From: Acholeplasma granularum ATCC 19168
Lineage (GTDB): Bacteria > Bacillota_I > Bacilli_A > Acholeplasmatales > Acholeplasmataceae
Length of the DNA stretch: 64,000 bases
Direction of reading: 5' to 3'
NCBI RefSeq assembly: GCF_000526235.1
Contig: NZ_JAFR01000010.1
Location: 52,038-116,037 of the forward strand
How positions within the stretch are numbered: position 1 is the stretch's first letter; every line of letters begins with the position of its first letter. Positions 18,001 to 25,579 of the stretch are shown here, piece after piece. A program made the position numbers and the translations under genes. The notes beneath the pieces were generated by a model. The model did no database searches. It was given only the letters and a program-made list of their open reading frames with translations, and was not told where the DNA came from.

Positions 18001-18145
18001 GTTGATACAATTGTATTAACTTAATAAATTTTGAAAATAGGGAGATAATCCCTTTTTTCTTTGTAAAATATTATAAGATAATTCATTTTATAAAAGTGAT
18101 TCATAGGTATACTATTTTTTAAGATTAATAAAAACACGAAAGTCA
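18001..18145 (+). repeat. Dispersed element, copy A (after tRNA-Ser)
   Basis: It begins with the 20-bp palindrome GTTGATACAATTGTATTAAC. After 17 nt it continues with TAGGGAGATAATCCCTTTTT, a small hairpin plus T run. AATAAAAACACGAAAG lies 89 nt after TAGGGA, at exactly the same distance as in copy C. Copies B and C are at 20319 and 63822. A TTGATA/TAAATT pair with 17-nt spacing overlaps it, so promoter activity is possible. Confidence 0.7.
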
Positions 18146-18215
18146 AAAAAACGAAAGAGTTAGTAAGATTTTACGGGAATACAGAACTTATAAATAATAT
18201 AATAAAAGAATAGGA

Positions 18216-18444
18216 ATGAAAACAAGAAAACTAAATTATTTTATTTTGTATATTTTTATTACTACTTTATGCTTTACTTATTGTAACCAGTGTTGGATTA
18301 TTTCTAACAATTTACTTTAATGGTTTTGTTCAAAGAACATATTTTGTAACACACTTTATAATCTTATCTACTGGATTAATAGTTTCTTTAGTATTAATAA
18401 TTCTCAGACATATACAATTAAATAAATATATAAAATTTGTATAA
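18216..18444 (+). pseudogene. Frameshifted small membrane protein ORF
   Basis: ATG at 18216 starts MKTRKLNYFILYIF. The frame is then lost, but the next frame continues without a stop as two hydrophobic segments (…LLLLYALLIVTSVGLF…, then …IILSTGLIVSLVLIIL…) to a stop at 18442. A single-base change in the T run near 18252 would join both parts into about 76 residues. TATAAT lies just upstream. It could be a real decay, a sequencing error or chance in AT-rich DNA. Confidence 0.35.
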
Positions 18445-18549
18445 AGATGAATAATCTGTGTTTAATATAAGTGATATGAAATCTTATCTGGAACATATTA
18501 AATGAATAGTTTAAAAGCAATCTTGTAAAAACTTCTCTTTTCTCATTTA

Positions 18550-18578
18550 TAGACAAAAATTTAAACAAGTGATAAAAT
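18550..18578 (+). promoter_or_regulatory. Promoter of the structured RNA
   Basis: TAGACA (18550-18555), 17 nt, TAAAAT (18573-18578). The predicted start is G18585, the first base of the closing stem of the RNA. Confidence 0.65.
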
Positions 18579-18584
18579 ATAATT

Positions 18585-18787
18585 GTCCGATGGAAGTATT
18601 AGTTTACTCAAAGTATTTTAGTAACTGTATTTATCTTGACTCCTCTATGCGAGTGGTAGAGTTTAGATAGATAAACTTACAAATATTATTTTGATCAAAT
18701 TAAGACTAAAGCTATTGAGGTTAATATACTTACTGCTAGAAGTGGGTAACTCTTATCGGCATTGGTCTTTTTTGTTTCCTCTCGGAC
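18585..18787 (+). ncRNA. Structured RNA or leader ahead of the RNase III paralogue
   Basis: About 203 nt with no ORF. The ends pair: GTCCGA (18585-18590) with TCGGAC (18782-18787), and GGAA (18592-18595) with TTCC (18776-18779). One arm pairs TTTATC (18630-18635) with GATAAA (18670-18675) and CTCTA (18643-18647) with TAGAG (18657-18661). A second arm pairs AAGACTAA (18702-18709) with TTGGTCTT (18762-18769) and GAGGTTA (18717-18723) with TAACTC (18747-18752), followed by six T, so it can act as a terminator. Size and closed ends recall 6S RNA, but the two-arm shape does not fit well. A leader that RNase III itself cleaves, or an attenuator, is equally possible. Confidence 0.45.
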
Positions 18788-18813
18788 AAATAAAATAATT
18801 GGAGGAAATCAAA

Positions 18814-19644
18814 ATGAAAATGCAAGATTTACGTGAACACTTAGATGATGTTCAAAAAAAGATTGACTACTGGTTTGATAATACTGACTTGCTTTTACAA
18901 GCTTTTACCCGTAGTTCTTACTCATCACAATATGGTGGTGAAAATAATGAAGTACTAGAATTTTTAGGTGATAAAGTTCTAGATTATTGTGTAGTAAAAG
19001 TTATCTCAGATAGATTTGGTTTTTTAAAATCTCAATCTAACTTCTATGATAAAGAGAATGATCTTAATGAGTACTGTATTATTGCTCATAAGAATGAAGC
19101 AGATTTTACAGAAATAAAGAAACAAATTGTATCTAACGAAACACTCGCAAAATCAATTGATAAACTAGGTTTTTTTAAGTATATGTATTTAGGGGATACA
19201 GATCTAGAAAATCCTAAGTTCAAAGAAAATCTAATCAAGGTTAAGGCAGACCTTTTTGAAGCAATACTTGGTGCGGTTGCAATAGACAGTGATTGGAATC
19301 AAGATGAACTTCAAAATGTGGTTGAGTTTATGCTTCAGATAGATAACTTTCTAGCAGATGTTGATACTGAGGAGCCAAGACCATCAAAATTTCAATTAGA
19401 GAATGCAGTAACTACCCTAAAAGAACTGGCAGAAAAAGGTAGATGCTCTATTCCTGAATACTATCAATCAGAAGAACAGGTCTTGGTGGATGATGGAAGA
19501 ATGATGTGGGAGTGTACTTGTTATATTAGAAGCTGGGCTGTTAAACAAACTGCTTATGCAACATCAAAAAAAGTAGCAAAGAGATATGCTGCTTATCTTG
19601 TTCTTTGTGATTACTTTGGTTTACCAGATGAATTTGTTCTATAG
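18814..19644 (+). CDS. RNase III-like protein with dsRNA-binding domain
   Basis: 276 residues. The catalytic domain carries NEVLEFLGDKVLD (about residues 45-57) and KADLFEAILGAVAID (about 143-157), the two acidic motifs of RNase III, both apparently intact. A C-terminal dsRBD (about 195-272) ends with TSKKVAKRYAAYLVL. The catalytic half is longer and more divergent than in a housekeeping Rnc, and no rnc neighbours (smc, ftsY, acpP) are nearby, so this may be an accessory paralogue. The start at 18814 is behind GGAGG (18801-18805); a TTG at 18799 overlaps that site. The structured RNA ends 13 nt before the GGAGG. Confidence 0.85.
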   Translation: MKMQDLREHLDDVQKKIDYWFDNTDLLLQAFTRSSYSSQYGGENNEVLEFLGDKVLDYCVVKVISDRFGFLKSQSNFYDKENDLNEYCIIAHKNEADFTEIKKQIVSNETLAKSIDKLGFFKYMYLGDTDLENPKFKENLIKVKADLFEAILGAVAIDSDWNQDELQNVVEFMLQIDNFLADVDTEEPRPSKFQLENAVTTLKELAEKGRCSIPEYYQSEEQVLVDDGRMMWECTCYIRSWAVKQTAYATSKKVAKRYAAYLVLCDYFGLPDEFVL

Positions 19645-19777
19645 TTGAGCTAAGTTTTAGATTGAATATATAAACACTAGTTAATTGTTGATATGATATA
19701 ATTAATACAAAGAACATATAAACAAAAAAATGGTATCAGTTAATATTTAAATTGAAAAACTAGAGGGGGGGACAAGA

Positions 19778-20230
19778 ATGAAATTAACTAATAAATATGC
19801 TAGTAAATTTTATTTTATTTTTTTTGTCATTTTTTTATTCTTTGCTTTATTTATTTTCTTTTTGTATTCAGGAAAATATGAGGATAAGATTATTTTATTA
19901 AGTATATTTTCATTAATTAGTTTTTTATTGTTAATTATTGCTATAATTAATTTGTCAATGTTCATTAAGATCACTGATAAAATAATAGTTAATAAGATAT
20001 TTAAAACTACTATTTTGGATTTTGAAGATATAAAAATTATTGAACTTAAAACAGAGTACCCACATAGAGGTGGTATTTATACTGCAATTGGTTTAAAATT
20101 TAATAAGGTCTTGATCGAAACGAAATCAAAAAAATATGTTTATAAATATGTAGGGAATCAGAATTCAAAGTTTTGGATGGAAGTAAAAAAGAATGTGAGA
20201 GTTACTGGTATTATTAAAGAAACCTATTAA
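19778..20230 (+). CDS. Small two-TM protein, PH-like C-terminal domain possible
   Basis: 150 residues. Two hydrophobic helices (about 10-32 and 40-66) are followed by a beta-rich tail (ITDKIIVNKIF…DFEDIKIIELK), the pattern of bacterial PH (YdbS/bPH) membrane proteins. No family match is certain. GAGGGGGGG precedes the ATG. It lies in the accessory segment between repeat copies A and B, after the RNase III paralogue. Confidence 0.6.
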   Translation: MKLTNKYASKFYFIFFVIFLFFALFIFFLYSGKYEDKIILLSIFSLISFLLLIIAIINLSMFIKITDKIIVNKIFKTTILDFEDIKIIELKTEYPHRGGIYTAIGLKFNKVLIETKSKKYVYKYVGNQNSKFWMEVKKNVRVTGIIKETY

Positions 20231-20318
20231 CTTTACTATTGAAAATTAGGTTAAAAATTTTTACAGGGGTACGAAATTGTATCAAAATAGTCGCCCTAAC
20301 GCATACTAGAACAATATT

Positions 20319-20380
20319 GTTGATACAATAGTATCGACTTAATATAATAGAAAAATAGGGAGTAATCCCTTTTTTCTTTA
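20319..20380 (+). repeat. Dispersed element, copy B
   Basis: GTTGATACAATAGTATCGAC (20319-20338), then TAGGGAGTAATCCCT and a T run, with 37 nt from palindrome start to TAGGGA as in copies A and C. This copy also has TTGATA-17-TATAAT (20320-20348). A short downstream match to copy C (TCACTTTATG, near 20418) is offset by 17 nt. It closes the accessory segment opened by copy A. Confidence 0.7.
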
Positions 20381-20752
20381 TTAAAATCCCTATTTCTAGA
20401 AGGTTTAAGTTTATGAGTCACTTTATGAATGTGATTTGTAAACATTTTACTTTTATCAAGCCATTTTTTGGTGTTAGTCTTGTTTAAATATAAGTAATTA
20501 AATTGATACTATTTAACAATTTGATAGATGTTTACATAATTATCAAATTAACTTTAATCATAATTAATCTTGATAAGAAAGTTAGTTATTTTTTTCTTTC
20601 GTAAGAGTTTAATCTGTTATGAATTAAGAAGAATATATTGGACTTCATTAAGTCCTAAGAAGTGTTAAATGATATATAGAAAAATGATATAATAATAATT
20701 ACATTGACAATTATTCTAATAATAGATATAAAAATAGGATGTATTGTATTGT
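20381..20752. other. Gene-free AT-rich stretch
   Basis: No coding frame of convincing length, RNA gene or known element was found. The first 60 nt show weak similarity to DNA following repeat copy C. A promoter-like TTGACA-17-TATAAA (20704-20732, plus strand) points into the terminator of the minus-strand flavoprotein gene; no product can be assigned. Confidence 0.5.
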
Positions 20753-20790
20753 AAAAAAGATGTTAGTAGTTTTTTATCTACTAACATCTT
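20753..20790 (-). terminator. Terminator of the HI0933-family gene
   Basis: A 13-bp perfect stem (20757-20769 with 20778-20790). Read on the minus strand it is followed by a T run (A run at 20753-20758). Confidence 0.8.
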
Positions 20791-20865
20791 ACACATACAA
20801 TCATTCTTTTTTTATTCCTATATGTTGTCAATTGTAATTGTTATATTAAAAAAATATATCAAATA

Positions 20866-22035
20866 TTAAAATAAATTTACATTTTTACCAGCAGTAAATC
20901 CTGTAGAAAATGCAGAAGTGATATTAAACCCACCTGTAAAAGCATTTATGTCTAAAACTTCTCCACAAAAAGATATATATGGATTTATTTTTGAGACCAT
21001 AGTTTTAGGATCTACCTCTTTGACTGCTACACCACCATTTGTAACAAAGGCAGCTGGGAAACCTCTTGTTGTATAACATGTCATTGAAAAATCTTTTAAC
21101 ATCTTTAAATAATTTATGCCAGCTTTATCTTTACAATAATCAACTAATCTTTTAGGAACATTATGGTCTTTAAAAACTTCATCAATTTGATTAGCTTTTT
21201 CCAATTCTTCTAAACGTAGTTTAGGTATAAAATCGATTGATAAATTAATAGGTTCATCGGATTTTTCTAACAAATTTAAAACATAAAATGATCCACGAAG
21301 TGCTGCTGGACCTGATAATCCAAAATGAGTAATTAATAAATCATGAGTAATAGTTTTTTTAATTTTTTTGCCATCATATACGGATAGACTTACATCCTTA
21401 AATGATAATCCTTGTAAGGTTTTATCATGAATAAATGTATCATTAGATACCAAAGGTACCTCAGCTGGAAGTAGTTTAGTTATGGAATGTCCAAACTTTT
21501 TGGCTAAGCGATGTCCTGTACCATCACTACCTGTTTGTGGTAATGTAATACCGCCAGTAGCAATAATTAAATGCTGGTACTTAAAAGACTCATCATTTAT
21601 TACGATTTTTTTGTGTTCAACATCAACATCGGTAACAAAACTGTTTAACCGCACTTGAATATTTAATGATCTTATTTTGTTTTTTAAAGTATCAACGATA
21701 TCTTGAGCTTTGTTTGATTGTGGAAACATCCTAAAATGATCTTCCTCTTTAAGCTTGCAGTTCATTTGCTCAAAAAAATCAATAATATCAGTAGGACCAA
21801 AAGTATTTAATGTGGAATATAAAAATCTACCATTTTTTGGTATATATTCTATAACTTCATCAACTGGCATATTAGCAGTTACATTACATCTACCACCACC
21901 AGTTAGTTTCATTTTTGTTCCTAAGTCTTTATTACGCTCAATGAGTATAACATCATAATTTTTGTGGTGTAGTTTTGCAGATATAGCAGCCATCATACCA
22001 GCTGGTCCACCACCTATAATAATAATTGGATTCAT
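20866..22035 (-). CDS. HI0933/YhiN-family FAD-dependent oxidoreductase
   Basis: 389-residue flavoprotein. Seen: the Rossmann motif IIIIGGGPAGMMAA at the N-terminus, the family hallmark LTGGGRCNVTA (about residues 45-55), a mid-protein IATGGITLPQTGSDG, and the C-terminal FAD motif GEVLDINAFTGGFN. Members are annotated as NAD(P)/FAD-dependent or aminoacetone oxidases; the physiological substrate is not known. The start at 22035 follows AAGGAAAA; the 13-residue upstream extension lacks a good binding site. It stands alone with its own terminator. Confidence 0.92.
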   Translation of the reverse strand: MNPIIIIGGGPAGMMAAISAKLHHKNYDVILIERNKDLGTKMKLTGGGRCNVTANMPVDEVIEYIPKNGRFLYSTLNTFGPTDIIDFFEQMNCKLKEEDHFRMFPQSNKAQDIVDTLKNKIRSLNIQVRLNSFVTDVDVEHKKIVINDESFKYQHLIIATGGITLPQTGSDGTGHRLAKKFGHSITKLLPAEVPLVSNDTFIHDKTLQGLSFKDVSLSVYDGKKIKKTITHDLLITHFGLSGPAALRGSFYVLNLLEKSDEPINLSIDFIPKLRLEELEKANQIDEVFKDHNVPKRLVDYCKDKAGINYLKMLKDFSMTCYTTRGFPAAFVTNGGVAVKEVDPKTMVSKINPYISFCGEVLDINAFTGGFNITSAFSTGFTAGKNVNLF

Positions 22036-22144
22036 ATAGTTTTCCTTAATAAATATATAAAACCATTTTACCATGTGAAAGAAGAACTACAAAACAATGT
22101 AATTTTATTATCAAAAAAACCTTCAAATAACTAACTTAAGTTAA

Positions 22145-23632
22145 CTATACTCGTTTATATGGTGTATAACTTTTATCTACTTTAGTTCTTGGTTTAAAGA
22201 CAACAAATCCATAAGGTTCAAGACTGAACTCAATTAATCCAGCAAGTAAAGTAAAAGGTTCTATATTACCAAGAATAATATCAAAACCACTGTAATTCAT
22301 TAATCTTGAATCCCTTAACATTACGGTTTCCTTTACAAAATTATTTGTAGGGTTTATTACAATAATACAAGAATCCTTAATGTCATCAGTTACTCTCATA
22401 AAAGCAAACAATTGATTAGCCTCAATAGGTATGAAGTCTCCTATTTTTAATGCAATATGTTTGTTATGTAAATCTATTAATGTCTTCGTCCAAATTAATG
22501 TTTTATTTTCTTCATTTAAAAGTTCCCAGTTCATCGGCGCTCTATTTAAAGGATCTTGACCACCATCCATACCTAGTTCAGTTCCATAATATAAATTAGG
22601 TGAACCAGGTAAAGTAAATTGTAATAATTGAGCAAGTTGTTGTAGTTTATAAGACTCTAAAAGGTTTTTTAATCTTGGAACATCATGATTATCAATCACA
22701 TTCCAAGATTTTAAAATCGGTTCAATTCTAGCATCAGTTATTGTAGTTGAAATCATTTTAAGTGCAGTATTTGAAGTAATCTCACCACGTAAAAGTCTTA
22801 AAATGATTTCTCTGAAAGTAAAATTCATCACACCATCAATAGAGTTTAACCATTTTTCTGGATAGTTCCAAATCTCGCCTACTATCATTACATCATTTTT
22901 TTCTAATCGTGCATGGTTTCTCAAATCATTTAATATTTCAAAACCAATATCAAATGCAACATCTAATCGCCAACCATCAATACCTTGTCTAATATAAGAA
23001 CGAATGACGGAATCTTTATTTCGATAAATATAATCTTTTACCTCAGGATGTTCTAAATTAAGTTCTGGTAGGCTTGGAGCATCAGCCCAAAGTCTAACAC
23101 CTCTAGGATAGCTATCATTAAAATCAAAGAAGTGTCTAAAACCAGAATTTGTTAATGCTTTTTGAAACATAGGATTATTTATACCGACATGATTAAAAAC
23201 ACCATCTAACATGATTTTCATATCTAAATCATGAACATGTTTAATTAACTCAACTAGATCTTGATTCGTGCCAAATTCTTTAGAGATTTCTAAGTAGTTT
23301 GTAGCATCATACTTATGGTTAGATAAAGATTCACAAATTGGATTTAAATACAGTACGTTAACACCTAAATTTTTTATATAATTTAGTTTTCCATTTAGAC
23401 TATTTAAATCACCACCCCAAAAATCAAGTTCATGACTCCAATATCTATGTTCTTCGATGAAATTACCTGGTTTAGGTAATGTATCCCATGTATGTAGTTT
23501 TTTTGGATATTTATATAGATCTTTTTTACCTTCTAAATTATTAGAAGGACTAAATCTGTCAACCAATACTTGATAAACGATTGCACCATTACGCCAATCT
23601 TTTAAACGTTTAATAAACTTATTTTTATCCAT
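22145..23632 (-). CDS. GH13 alpha-glucosidase/neopullulanase-like glycosidase
   Basis: 495-residue cytoplasmic GH13 enzyme (no signal peptide). The barrel motifs are present: DGVFNHVG (region I), GWRLDVAFD with the nucleophile Asp (II), VGEIWNYPE with the acid/base Glu (III) and VIDNHDVPR with the stabilising Asp (IV). The MPKLNW-like segment is replaced by LPELNLEHPEV, as in neopullulanase/cyclomaltodextrinase types. Likely role: hydrolysis of imported maltodextrins. The start at 23632 follows GAGGTG. A cre-like site about 70 nt upstream suggests catabolite control. Confidence 0.92.
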   Translation of the reverse strand: MDKNKFIKRLKDWRNGAIVYQVLVDRFSPSNNLEGKKDLYKYPKKLHTWDTLPKPGNFIEEHRYWSHELDFWGGDLNSLNGKLNYIKNLGVNVLYLNPICESLSNHKYDATNYLEISKEFGTNQDLVELIKHVHDLDMKIMLDGVFNHVGINNPMFQKALTNSGFRHFFDFNDSYPRGVRLWADAPSLPELNLEHPEVKDYIYRNKDSVIRSYIRQGIDGWRLDVAFDIGFEILNDLRNHARLEKNDVMIVGEIWNYPEKWLNSIDGVMNFTFREIILRLLRGEITSNTALKMISTTITDARIEPILKSWNVIDNHDVPRLKNLLESYKLQQLAQLLQFTLPGSPNLYYGTELGMDGGQDPLNRAPMNWELLNEENKTLIWTKTLIDLHNKHIALKIGDFIPIEANQLFAFMRVTDDIKDSCIIVINPTNNFVKETVMLRDSRLMNYSGFDIILGNIEPFTLLAGLIEFSLEPYGFVVFKPRTKVDKSYTPYKRV

Positions 23633-23702
23633 GTAGATCACCTCATATATTTATTATATATTCGATTTATAATAAACAACCAATTATATGTGCAGCATGA
23701 TT

Positions 23703-23718
23703 AGGTAAGCGGTTTCAT
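23703..23718. promoter_or_regulatory. Putative CcpA (cre) site upstream of the GH13 gene
   Basis: AGGTAAGCGGTTTCAT fits the degenerate cre consensus WTGNNARCGNWWWCAW at all but one position. It lies upstream of the minus-strand GH13 gene and of the plus-strand DUF4234 gene. No ccpA gene is in the window. Confidence 0.45.
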
Positions 23719-23804
23719 TTTATTGAATTAGAGTGGACAAAATAAAAAAAATTAATGTTATAATTGAATTAACGCATTAAAGCGAAAAAAGAAGGGGAAT
23801 TAAA

Positions 23805-24341
23805 ATGAATAATTTATCTACAAATAGGGGACTATTGGTTTATATCTTTTTTTCTGTAATTACGCTTGGAATATATCCATTGTATATAATTCATGCTTTT
23901 GCAAAAGAAACAAATATAGCATGTAATAATGATGGAAAACGTACAAGTGGATTACTAAAATATATACTATTTTCTATCATTACGTTTGGTATATATAGCA
24001 TCATATGGCAGGTCATGTTGATTGAAAGAAGAAAATCATACATTGAAACAAATGGTAAAATTAATAACATTACCACTTTATTTTTTGTATTATCATTGCT
24101 TTTTGGATGGTTGACTTTTGGTATCTTAACATTAATTGCATATTCAAAATATATTAACCAACAAAATATAGTTAATGCGATATATAACGGTAATAAGTCA
24201 GGAATATATGAAACACCTAGAAATGGTGTAAATAAAAGTTTAGAGCAACGTTTACAAGAAATTGATAAATTACTAACATCTGGTAAGATTAATAATGATG
24301 AATACAAAGAATTAAGAAGTAAAGTGATAAATACAATCTAG
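23805..24341 (+). CDS. DUF4234 membrane protein with SHOCT tail
   Basis: 178 residues. Three or four membrane helices carry a duplicated phrase (VITLGIYPLYII and IITFGIYSIIWQ), characteristic of DUF4234. The C-terminal 30 residues (LQEIDKLLTSGKINNDEYKEL) form a SHOCT motif, a short oligomerisation tail. AAGGGG precedes the ATG. Function unknown; it is divergent from the GH13 gene and separate from the next one. Confidence 0.85.
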   Translation: MNNLSTNRGLLVYIFFSVITLGIYPLYIIHAFAKETNIACNNDGKRTSGLLKYILFSIITFGIYSIIWQVMLIERRKSYIETNGKINNITTLFFVLSLLFGWLTFGILTLIAYSKYINQQNIVNAIYNGNKSGIYETPRNGVNKSLEQRLQEIDKLLTSGKINNDEYKELRSKVINTI

Positions 24342-24401
24342 TATAAAATTAATATATAAGATATTGTGATTTGAATAAATAAAGATTTATAAGAGGTACA
24401 C

Positions 24402-25526
24402 ATGGATATAGTTATTAAAGTAGTTGAATCTAAAAAAGAGGCTAAAGCATTTACGGAATTTCCAAATAAACTTTTCAAAGATGTTGAAGCGTTTGTTCCA
24501 GCACTATCATTTGATGAATTAAATGTATTTGATAAAGTTAAAAATCCAGCACATGAATACTGTGAAAGTATTAGATTTTTAGCTTATCGTAATAAAAAAA
24601 TAGTTGGTCGAATTGCAGGAATTATCAATCATAAATATAATAAAGAGTTTGAAACGAAAATTGTTAGATTTTCTAGAATAGATATGATAGATGATATAAA
24701 AGTTACCGAAAAACTAATTAAAACTATTGAAACATGGGGTCACTCTAAAGGCATGAATCAAATTATTGGTCCAATTGGATTTACTGATATGGATCGTATG
24801 GGGTTATTAGTTGAGGGCTTCGAATATTTAAATATGTTCATTACTATATGGAATCCACCTTATTACCTTGAACATTTAGAAAAAATAGGTTTTATTAAAG
24901 ATGTCGATTGGATAGAATCCATAATTCCTTGGCCAAAAGAGTTACCAGAAAAAGTTCAAAGGGGTGCTGAAATTGTAAGGCGCCGCTTTGGCTATGAATT
25001 AGTAAAAATTAAAAAAATAAAAGAACTTGATAAATATGTATATGATGCATTTGATGTATATAATGAAGCATTTAGTGAACTATACGGATTTTATCCACTC
25101 TCAAAGTCTGTAATGGAATATTATATTAAACAAGTAAAATCGCTTGTGAAACTAGATTTTCTTTGGTTTGTTTTAGATAAAGAAAAAAAAGTAATCGCAC
25201 TAGGTCTTATGATGCCTAGTCTTGCACTTGCAAATAAGAAGAATAATGGTAAACTTTTCCCATTTGGATTTATACGACTTTTAAGAAGTTTGAAGAAATT
25301 TAATACCATTGATTTTTATTTTATTGCTGTTGATCCTGAACATCAAGGAAAAGGAGTTATCACCTTGATAATGGAAGACGGTATTAAAAATGGTATTAAA
25401 TATGGTGTTGTTCAAGCATTAACAGGACCAGAACTTGAAAATAATGTCAAAATTCAATCACAATGGAAAGATTATAACCCAACATTATACAAACGAAGAA
25501 GATGTTTGATTAAAGATATTAATTAA
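24402..25526 (+). CDS. GNAT-like acyltransferase family protein
   Basis: 374 residues. The N-terminal half has a degenerate GNAT-like strand set (ESIRFLAYRNKKIVGRIAGI, then GPIGFTDMDRMGLLVEGF). The C-terminal half carries DFYFIAVDPEHQGKG, the acyl-CoA-binding motif A. This two-part layout matches a conserved family of uncharacterised N-acetyltransferases in Firmicutes and Bacteroidetes. The substrate is unknown. It is a single gene ending at a bidirectional terminator shared with the P-type ATPase. Confidence 0.8.
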   Translation: MDIVIKVVESKKEAKAFTEFPNKLFKDVEAFVPALSFDELNVFDKVKNPAHEYCESIRFLAYRNKKIVGRIAGIINHKYNKEFETKIVRFSRIDMIDDIKVTEKLIKTIETWGHSKGMNQIIGPIGFTDMDRMGLLVEGFEYLNMFITIWNPPYYLEHLEKIGFIKDVDWIESIIPWPKELPEKVQRGAEIVRRRFGYELVKIKKIKELDKYVYDAFDVYNEAFSELYGFYPLSKSVMEYYIKQVKSLVKLDFLWFVLDKEKKVIALGLMMPSLALANKKNNGKLFPFGFIRLLRSLKKFNTIDFYFIAVDPEHQGKGVITLIMEDGIKNGIKYGVVQALTGPELENNVKIQSQWKDYNPTLYKRRRCLIKDIN

Positions 25527-25528
25527 GT

Positions 25529-25564
25529 AAAAAAACCTACAGATTATAAATTTGTAGGTTTTTT
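25529..25564. terminator. Bidirectional terminator
   Basis: AACCTACA/TGTAGGTT (25534-25541, 25553-25560) with A and T runs on either side, between two convergent genes. Confidence 0.85.
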
Positions 25565-25579
25565 ATTAATCAAAAATTA

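Noticed and set aside
18585..18787. T-box leader
   Set aside because: No conserved T-box sequence (GGGTGG type) or specifier loop, and the downstream gene is not an amino-acid or tRNA gene.
20240..20318. tRNA remnant next to repeat copy B, as expected for an integrated element
   Set aside because: No stretch matches the 3' end of tRNA-Ser or tRNA-Leu; a duplicated attachment site is not supported.
20704..20815. Possible small RNA: promoter-like TTGACA-17-TATAAA followed by a hairpin
   Set aside because: The hairpin is best explained as the terminator of the minus-strand flavoprotein gene, since its T run is on that strand. Consensus-like boxes arise often by chance in such AT-rich DNA.
23891..24307. 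Minus-strand open frame of 138 codons
   Set aside because: It lies wholly antisense to the DUF4234/SHOCT gene, whose domains are recognisable, and has no start signals.
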